In this document: positions 4,630 through 9,182 of the stretch, in pieces
Numbering within the stretch: the first letter of the stretch is position 1
How the letters are laid out: each line of letters opens with the position of its first letter
From: Candidatus Woesearchaeota archaeon
GTDB lineage: Archaea; Nanobdellota; Nanobdellia; Woesearchaeales; JACQSR01
Reading direction: 5' to 3'
DNA: 9,182 bases
Assembly: GCA_023255615.1 (NCBI GenBank)
Contig: JAHFLI010000044.1
Location: forward strand, 1 to 9,182
Translations under genes and position numbers: made by a program
Notes under the pieces: generated by a model
Told to the model about the DNA's origin: nothing
What the model saw: the letters and a program-made list of their open reading frames with translations, nothing else
Databases searched by the model: none

Positions 4630-5319
4630 TTATGGTTTATTCAAGTAAAATCTCCTCTTCTCATCATCAAATCGTTCAATTGCATATCTCAAGGTCGTCC
4701 GTGGCATTTTTTGATAATGTTTTTTGAGAAATTTTTCTTCCTCTAGTTGATCACGTTTTCCAGCCTCACGAAGCATCCATCCCAAAGCCTTGTGAATCAA
4801 ATCGTGATGATCATTCATTAACAATTCAGTAATCGCAAAGGTATCCTCAAATTGGTGATGACGAATAAATTCAAAAGTTGCAATAATCGCAATTCTGCGT
4901 TCCCATAAATTTTTTGATTTTGCCAGTCTATATAAAACAGAACGGTTTTTATCCAACAAATAAGTTCCCAGAATCTTGTCTGCCGTTAAATCAACTAAAT
5001 CCCAATTATTTACTGCAGAGGTATGAGCAAGATAAAAATCAACAATTTCTTTTTTGTTTTGTGCTTGTTTATATTTCTCCACAAGAATGAGTAATCCAAC
5101 CAGGCGTTCTTCGTGGATGTTACTAGAAAGCACTTGTTCAATTTCGTTCAAAGAAAGCGAAATAAACTTTTGAGAAACTAATCGTGCATCAGGGACAACA
5201 ACACCAATGAACTGATCTCCTTCACCATACTCGCCCTTTCCAGTCTTAAAAAATCGTGAAAGGATTTTAACTTTCTCCGGGCGTGCAACCCTTCTGAGTT
5301 CCTTTGAAACTGCATTCAT
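4630..5319 (-). CDS. AlkD-like DNA alkylation repair glycosylase
   Basis: A 229-residue all-helical HEAT-like protein of the DNA alkylation repair (AlkC/AlkD) family, which excises positively charged alkylated bases such as 3-methyladenine and 7-methylguanine without flipping them out. The hallmark Asn-Asn-Trp106-Asp-Leu-Val-Asp110 matches the Trp109 and Asp113 of Bacillus cereus AlkD; Trp139-Glu-Arg-Arg-Ile-Ala provides the active-site arginine region (AlkD Arg148), and Trp181 in Gly-Trp-Met-Leu-Arg-Glu corresponds to Trp187. Length is normal for the family. The ATG at 5317-5319 has no clear ribosome-binding site, but a TATA-like box about 27 nt upstream fits leaderless expression. It is transcribed away from the MFS gene; its 3' end lies over the vapB promoter, so read-through into vapB is possible. 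Confidence 0.88.
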   Translation of the reverse strand: MNAVSKELRRVARPEKVKILSRFFKTGKGEYGEGDQFIGVVVPDARLVSQKFISLSLNEIEQVLSSNIHEERLVGLLILVEKYKQAQNKKEIVDFYLAHTSAVNNWDLVDLTADKILGTYLLDKNRSVLYRLAKSKNLWERRIAIIATFEFIRHHQFEDTFAITELLMNDHHDLIHKALGWMLREAGKRDQLEEEKFLKKHYQKMPRTTLRYAIERFDDEKRRFYLNKP

Positions 5320-5342
5320 AAAAATAGCATAAAGGGGAGGTA

Positions 5343-5350
5343 GATAAAAC
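5343..5350 (-). promoter_or_regulatory. Possible TATA box for the AlkD-like gene
   Basis: GTTTTATC on the minus strand, about 27 nt before the ATG at 5319. It is a weaker match than the other boxes in the window. Confidence 0.35.
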
Positions 5351-5363
5351 TTTACAAAAGGAA

Positions 5364-5373
5364 TATAAATAAA
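5364..5373 (+). promoter_or_regulatory. TATA box of the MFS gene
   Basis: TATAAATAAA, preceded by an A-rich AAAAGG that may act as the TFB recognition element, centred about 23 nt before the ATG at 5391. There is no ribosome-binding site before that ATG, so translation is probably leaderless. Confidence 0.5.
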
Positions 5374-5390
5374 ATAAAAACCATCACCCT

Positions 5391-6620
5391 ATGAAAGATA
5401 TCCTTAAGCCGCTCTTTTTTGTGGTGTTTCTCGATTTATTAGGAGTAAGTATTCTTATTCCGATTTTAGGACCGTTATTCCTCAACACAAATCTCATTTT
5501 TCCTTCCACCATATCAGTAGGGTACCGAACAATTCTGCTTGGCTTGCTTATTGCAGCATATCCCCTCGCACAATTCTTTGGTGCACCTCTCTTAGGAGCA
5601 TTATCAGATCGTTACGGCAGAAAAAAGATACTCCTTATTTCGCTCACGGGAACACTTGTTGGCTACCTCTTGTTCGGCCTTGGTCTCATCATCAGTAATC
5701 TTCCACTCCTTTTTTTTAGCCGCGCACTAGATGGACTTACCGGAGGAAACATCTCGGTAGCGCTCTCTGCCATTGCAGATACGAGTGATGAACGCTCAAA
5801 AGCAAAAAATTTTGGATTGATCGGCATGGCCTTTGGACTTGGATTCATTATGGGTCCGTTCATCGGTGGGAAGCTCGCCGATCCTCATGTCGTGAGTTGG
5901 TTTAATTTTGCAACCCCTCTCTGGTTTGCAGCAATACTTTCACTGTTCAATATTATTCTCGTCTGGAAACGATTCGATGAAACGTTGAAGACAACAATCG
6001 AATCGCCAATTAGTCTCTTAACGGGATTTCGTAATATTAAACGTGCTGCCGAAATGAAAAGTTTGCGCACCATGTTTTTCGTCATCTTTATGTTGTCGTT
6101 TGGGTTTAGTTTTTTCACTCAATTTTTTCAAGTATTCCTCATTGAGAAATTTCATTATTCGCAAGGCGATATTGGCGATCTGTTTGCGTTCGTTGGATTT
6201 TTTATCGCGTTAACTCAAGGAGTAATTACAAGGATCGCTGCAAAATACCTACAACCAGAACAGGTGATGTACTTCTCTCCCGTTGGTTTGGCAATCGCAT
6301 TGCCGTTGCTCTTAGTTCCCTCTCGCTCTGCTAACATGTTTTTTGTCCTTCCCTTTATTGCACTATTCCAAGGATTAACGTATCCAAATTCAACCGCAGT
6401 TATTTCAAACTTAGCAGACAAGAAATCTCAAGGTGAAATTCTGGGCATTAATCAATCATTACAATCTCTTGCCATGTCCATTCCACCTATCATCGCAGGG
6501 TTTATTGTATCCTTCCATATGAATCTTCCGATTATGGTTGCAAGTATATGCACGTTTATCGCATGGGGAATTTTTATGGGATTCTTTACGCATGGAAAAA
6601 AGAAATTTCACGAAATCTGA
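5391..6620 (+). CDS. MFS transporter, TetA-like drug:H+ antiporter family
   Basis: A 409-residue integral membrane protein with about 12 hydrophobic segments. Motif A between helices 2 and 3 is clear: Gly-Ala-Leu-Ser-Asp-Arg-Tyr-Gly-Arg-Lys-Lys (69-79). The helix 4 motif has Arg111 in Phe-Ser-Arg-Ala-Leu-Asp-Gly-Leu-Thr-Gly-Gly, and helix 5 has the glycine-rich antiporter motif C (about 142-160, Gly-Phe-Ile-Met-Gly-Pro-Phe-Ile-Gly-Gly). A hydrophilic loop at about 193-226 separates the two six-helix halves. Early Asp15 and the motif set are most like TetA/DHA1 exporters, which exchange protons for drugs or other small molecules; the substrate cannot be inferred. The gene diverges from the AlkD-like gene and shares a short intergenic region with it. 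It is probably monocistronic, since the next operon has its own TATA box. Confidence 0.9.
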   Translation: MKDILKPLFFVVFLDLLGVSILIPILGPLFLNTNLIFPSTISVGYRTILLGLLIAAYPLAQFFGAPLLGALSDRYGRKKILLISLTGTLVGYLLFGLGLIISNLPLLFFSRALDGLTGGNISVALSAIADTSDERSKAKNFGLIGMAFGLGFIMGPFIGGKLADPHVVSWFNFATPLWFAAILSLFNIILVWKRFDETLKTTIESPISLLTGFRNIKRAAEMKSLRTMFFVIFMLSFGFSFFTQFFQVFLIEKFHYSQGDIGDLFAFVGFFIALTQGVITRIAAKYLQPEQVMYFSPVGLAIALPLLLVPSRSANMFFVLPFIALFQGLTYPNSTAVISNLADKKSQGEILGINQSLQSLAMSIPPIIAGFIVSFHMNLPIMVASICTFIAWGIFMGFFTHGKKKFHEI

Positions 6621-6651
6621 ACACTTAACTATTGTTAACTTAATCAAAAGA

Positions 6652-6659
6652 TTTAAATA
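6652..6659 (+). promoter_or_regulatory. TATA box of the Fe-S operon
   Basis: TTTAAATA preceded by an A-rich TFB-like element (TCAAAAGA). Transcription would start near 6681, leaving a leader of about 12 nt that contains GGTGAT (6683-6688) ahead of the ATG at 6693. This decides the start codon against the upstream in-frame TTG at 6666. Confidence 0.65.
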
Positions 6660-6692
6660 CCCTCATTGACTACAAAAGACAAGGTGATTCGT

Positions 6693-7271
6693 ATGGAACA
6701 AACTCAAACTCACGCAGGAAAAATTACACGACAAACAACGATTCAGGAAGTTTTTGAAATGCATCCTGGAAAAGCGCACAAGTTAGCGACCATGATGACT
6801 AACTCAGGTTTGCATTGTGTCGGCTGTCATGCATCTGTCTGGGAAACCATCGAACAAGGAATGCTTGGTCATGGGATGTCAGAAGAACAAGTTGATGGAT
6901 TAGTTGCTGAAATGAATGCAGAAGTTGGAAAACAAGAATCAGAAGAAACGATTACGATGACTGAAGTCGCAGCAGCGAAGGTAAAGGAATTGTTGACGAA
7001 AGCGCGACGGGAAGCCTGGGGCATTCGTGTATCCTTAGCACCAGGTGGCTGTTCCGGTTTTCAATACGAATTCGATCTGAAGGAAAAACCTTCTGAGGAA
7101 GAAATGACTGTCCAAAGTCGAGGTGTAAAAATGTACATCTTGAAAAGCACGCTTGATAAAATAAAAGGCTCTGAGATTGATTACGTCGAGGGTCTTCAAG
7201 GCGCAGGCTTTAAAGTAAATAATCCTAATGTTGTTAAAAGCTGCGGTTGTGGTTCTTCAGTCGGCTTTTGA
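6693..7271 (+). CDS. DUF1858-HesB/IscA fusion, Fe-S cluster assembly or carrier protein
   Basis: A 192-residue protein with two parts. Residues about 14-77 form a DUF1858 (ScdA N-terminal-like) domain with a Thr-Ile-Gln-Glu-Val start, His-Pro-Gly, and Leu-His-Cys42-Val-Gly-Cys45-His-Ala-Ser. Residues about 87-192 are an A-type carrier (HesB/IscA/ErpA) domain with its three ligand cysteines: Cys120 in Pro-Gly-Gly-Cys-Ser-Gly, and Cys184 and Cys186 in Ser-Cys-Gly-Cys-Gly-Ser-Ser. A-type carriers hold [2Fe-2S] or [4Fe-4S] clusters and pass them to apoproteins; the DUF1858 Cys-x2-Cys may bind a further metal or cluster. ATG at 6693 has a perfect GGTGAT ribosome-binding site. The stop overlaps the ferredoxin start by one base (TGATG), so the two are co-translated and the ferredoxin is a likely cluster recipient or electron partner. 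Confidence 0.88.
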   Translation: MEQTQTHAGKITRQTTIQEVFEMHPGKAHKLATMMTNSGLHCVGCHASVWETIEQGMLGHGMSEEQVDGLVAEMNAEVGKQESEETITMTEVAAAKVKELLTKARREAWGIRVSLAPGGCSGFQYEFDLKEKPSEEEMTVQSRGVKMYILKSTLDKIKGSEIDYVEGLQGAGFKVNNPNVVKSCGCGSSVGF

Positions 7272-7534
7272 TGGCAACGTTGATCTACAACGATGTTGAG
7301 AAAATTCTTGAAGATGATTCTCCGATCATTGATAGCTGCAAGGAGATTGGAGTACCGTTTGGCTGCAAAGACGGATTATGTGGAAGCTGTGCCATAGAAA
7401 TTGCTGAGGGTCTTGAAAATCTCTCCTCGAGAAACGAGAAAGAATCAGCGGTCATTAAAGATCATGTGAATATACGTCTCGCATGTCAATGTTCAATTAA
7501 ATCTGGCAACGTCAGAATAGGCAGATTCGTATGA
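7271..7534 (+). CDS. [2Fe-2S] plant-type ferredoxin
   Basis: A compact 87-residue ferredoxin. The cluster motif is Cys32-x4-Cys37-x2-Cys40 (Gly-Cys-Lys-Asp-Gly-Leu-Cys-Gly-Ser-Cys), with the fourth ligand in Leu-Ala-Cys72-Gln-Cys74; plant-type ferredoxins usually use the first of such a pair, and Cys74 is an extra cysteine. An Ile-Asp-Ser-Cys23 segment precedes the loop, where many members have Leu-Leu-Asp-Ala-Ala. Overall length is typical for a soluble one-electron carrier. It overlaps the upstream gene by 1 nt and the downstream dehydrogenase by 4 nt (ATGA), a fully coupled operon, so it probably moves electrons for a pathway shared with those products. The reductase partner is not in the window. 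Confidence 0.88.
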   Translation: MATLIYNDVEKILEDDSPIIDSCKEIGVPFGCKDGLCGSCAIEIAEGLENLSSRNEKESAVIKDHVNIRLACQCSIKSGNVRIGRFV

Positions 7535-8325
7535 AAACAATTTTTATTACCGGTGCTTCTTCAGGTATTGGAAAAGCATGCGTTGATCTCTTTGCTGAAA
7601 AAGGATGGAATGTTGTTGCAACGATGCGCAAACCGATTGTCGATCATCGTGAACATGTTCTCATCCTTCCACTCGACGTCACAGACAAAAAATCAATTTC
7701 AGTAGCGGTAAAAAAAGCAGAAGATCATTGTGGATCAATTGATGTTCTCTTGAATAATGCGGGATACGGTCAACTTGGTGCGATTGAATCGATATCAGAC
7801 AAACAAATGCGCGAGATTTTTGAAACAAATATTTTCGGCCTCGTGAATGTCACTTCAGTAGTTCTTCCAAAAATGAGGGACAGAAATAAAGGAATAATTA
7901 TCAACGTGTCAAGCGTTGTCGGCAAAATTACTTCTCCACTTTCTGGTTATTATTGTGCAACCAAACATGCGCTTGAATCGATTTCTGAATCACTATGGCA
8001 TGAACTAAGCATTACCAACATTAAAGTCAAAATTATCGAGCCAGGATTCACCAAAACAAATTTCCATTCTTCACGTATGGTTCGAGGAGAGATTACCATC
8101 CCTCTCTACGAAAAAAAGATTGAACAGAAAGGTATGCATGTAGAACAATTTAAGCATCCAGATACTTCTGCTCAGGTCGCAAGGACAATATACAAGGCAG
8201 CGACGGATGGGGGCAAAAAACTAAGATACGCGACAAGTAATAGGGCAAAATTTCATCTTTTTGTCAGAAAAATACTTCCTGACCGAATATTCTTGTATCT
8301 CATTAATAAACGATACAAAAAATAA
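7531..8325 (+). CDS. Classical short-chain dehydrogenase/reductase
   Basis: A 264-residue Rossmann-fold oxidoreductase. The nucleotide-binding motif is Thr-Gly-Ala-Ser-Ser-Gly-Ile-Gly (7-14); Asp49-Val50 contacts adenine; Asn75-Asn-Ala-Gly78 is the structural motif; the catalytic set is Asn100, Ser127 or Ser128, Tyr141 and Lys145 (Tyr-x3-Lys), followed by Pro171-Gly172. After the second strand there is Thr-Met-Arg-Lys rather than an acidic residue, favouring NADP(H). Substrates of this family are alcohols, ketones or lipid intermediates; the one here is unknown. The C-terminal tail is basic. Its start overlaps the ferredoxin stop (ATGA), making it the last gene of the Fe-S operon. A T-run at 8342-8348 may end transcription. 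Confidence 0.9.
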   Translation: MKTIFITGASSGIGKACVDLFAEKGWNVVATMRKPIVDHREHVLILPLDVTDKKSISVAVKKAEDHCGSIDVLLNNAGYGQLGAIESISDKQMREIFETNIFGLVNVTSVVLPKMRDRNKGIIINVSSVVGKITSPLSGYYCATKHALESISESLWHELSITNIKVKIIEPGFTKTNFHSSRMVRGEITIPLYEKKIEQKGMHVEQFKHPDTSAQVARTIYKAATDGGKKLRYATSNRAKFHLFVRKILPDRIFLYLINKRYKK

Positions 8326-8341
8326 ATCCGAAAATTCTCCA

Positions 8342-8348
8342 TTTTTTT
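8342..8348 (+). terminator. Possible T-run terminator after the dehydrogenase gene
   Basis: Seven consecutive T residues 17 nt after the stop codon, preceded by another C/T-rich stretch. Archaeal termination commonly uses such oligo-T tracts without a hairpin. The tract is short, so this is tentative. Confidence 0.35.
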
Positions 8349-8376
8349 CTCAGAAACAGTTATTAACCAGTTATTC

Positions 8377-9182
8377 ATGTCCAAGTGCATGAAATATATC
8401 CTTTTACTGATGTTGTTAACCCTTGTACTTATTCTCATTGATCAATATAGCCAAGAAGAAACTGAAATCATTAACGATCCACTCCAAGTATACTTTTGCC
8501 CCAGAGAAGATTGCCTTAGACCATTTATGGAGATATTGAACCGTTCCACTTCATCAATCCATTGTGCGTTATATGATCTCACTTCTCCAGAAATCGCTTC
8601 GTTGTTACAAGAAAAATCAAAGACAGAAGAAGTCAAACTGGTTATTGACGAACACAATACATTTCCAGGAGCAAAGAAGGTTCCGAAGGATAAAACAATG
8701 CATAATAAATTTTGCATTATCGACAGAACAATAACAACGACCGGATCGTTAAATCCCACTCCAAGCGGATTTGAAGAAAACAATAATAATTTTCTGATCG
8801 TTCATTCAAAAAGGATTGCCGCTAATTATGAAGATGAATTTAAAGAACTATTTGCAGGAAAATTTGATGGCGGAGAAAAAACAGCTCAACCAATAATTCG
8901 CTTAAATAATGAAACGATAGAGACATACTTCTGCCCGGAAGATGAATGTGAAAAAAAAGTAGTCGGAGAGGTCAGCAACGCAAAGGAATCTATTCTCTTT
9001 ATGACATTTAGTTTTACCAGTAGCGAAATTAGTGATGCGATAGTTCTGTCAGGTGTTCCTTATAGAGGAATATTTGAGAAATCTCAAATCTCAGATTATT
9101 CTGAGTATACTTCATTAAAGAATGTCCGTGTTGATGGAAATCCTTCGTTAATGCATCACAAAGTGTTCATTATTGATAACGC
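8377..9182 (+). CDS. Membrane-anchored phospholipase D-like protein, two HKD repeats, 3' truncated
   Basis: Open to the right edge, 268 residues visible. Residues 6-21 are a strongly hydrophobic anchor or signal peptide, so the body probably lies outside the membrane. Two repeats follow, each beginning with a cysteine pair: Tyr-Phe-Cys41-Pro-Arg-Glu-Asp-Cys46 and Tyr-Phe-Cys186-Pro-Glu-Asp-Glu-Cys191. The first repeat carries the PLD HxKx4D motif His109-x-Lys111-x4-Asp116 with Gly123-Ser124-x-Asn126 behind it; the second reaches His260-x-Lys262-x4-Asp267 at the edge. The two motifs together form one PLD-type phosphodiesterase site, used by nucleases and phospholipases; the cysteine pairs recall archaeal PLD-family proteins and may form disulfides or bind metal. 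Start is ATG 8377, with ATG 8389 as an alternative; no clear promoter is seen. Confidence 0.82.
   Translation, partial: MSKCMKYILLLMLLTLVLILIDQYSQEETEIINDPLQVYFCPREDCLRPFMEILNRSTSSIHCALYDLTSPEIASLLQEKSKTEEVKLVIDEHNTFPGAKKVPKDKTMHNKFCIIDRTITTTGSLNPTPSGFEENNNNFLIVHSKRIAANYEDEFKELFAGKFDGGEKTAQPIIRLNNETIETYFCPEDECEKKVVGEVSNAKESILFMTFSFTSSEISDAIVLSGVPYRGIFEKSQISDYSEYTSLKNVRVDGNPSLMHHKVFIIDN

Noticed and set aside
6625..6638. TTAAC-TATT-GTTAA inverted repeat after the MFS gene as a terminator
   Set aside because: The stem is only 5 A/T-rich pairs and no T-run follows it; chance is a sufficient explanation.
8442..8783. Minus-strand open frame of 113 codons near the right end
   Set aside because: Antisense to the PLD-family gene, which shows clear HKD motifs on the plus strand; the minus product has no recognisable features.
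1..9182. CRISPR arrays, tRNA or rRNA genes
   Set aside because: No regularly spaced repeats were seen, and no tRNA-like cloverleaf or rRNA segment was recognised between the genes, where most gaps are under 100 nt.

Overview
The window reads as archaeal chromosome, low in GC and gene-dense. Evidence: nearly every gene or operon start has a TTTAAATA/TTTATAAA-type TATA box centred about 24-40 nt upstream, several starts are effectively leaderless, and the ribosome-binding sites that exist are GGTGAT or GAGGTGA. The content also fits: a KaiC-like RecA ATPase, V4R-domain proteins, a DUF217-type VapB antitoxin with a PIN toxin, a CopG-like VapB, and a two-repeat phospholipase D-like protein. A DPANN-type lineage such as Woesearchaeota-like is plausible, but the phylum cannot be fixed from this sequence.

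Left part, minus strand (1-5319). Read in transcription order from the right: an AlkD-like DNA glycosylase; a CopG-type vapB whose last codons were replaced by a 565-bp IS200-type element (3817-4381); the matching PIN-toxin gene on the other side of the element, now frameshifted; a small V4R-related protein lacking the usual cysteines; an intact vapBC pair; a KaiC-like ATPase; a protein with two V4R units; and the first 55 codons of a DUF2156-like protein running off the left edge.

Right part, plus strand (5391-9182). A leaderless MFS exporter diverges from alkD. Then comes a tightly coupled three-gene operon (1-nt and 4-nt overlaps): a DUF1858-HesB/IscA fusion, a plant-type [2Fe-2S] ferredoxin and a classical short-chain dehydrogenase. 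A membrane-anchored PLD-family protein runs off the right edge.

The strongest observation is nucleotide-level. Removing 3817-4381 joins TTAG to ATTGAAATGA, which gives vapB a stop (AAA TGA) overlapping the PIN start codon as ATGA, the classic coupled vapBC junction. The same boundaries carry matching subterminal hairpins (8-bp arms, identical TTCA loops), a GAAT guide with TCAA at the right end as in IS608, and an AAAC guide with TTAG at the left. After insertion the toxin lost one base, so the locus looks like a toxin-antitoxin pair uncoupled and then disabled. Other points: a hairpin that buries the transposase start site, palindromic operators placed between TATA box and start codon at both vapB genes, and a cluster of three V4R units around a KaiC-like ATPase.
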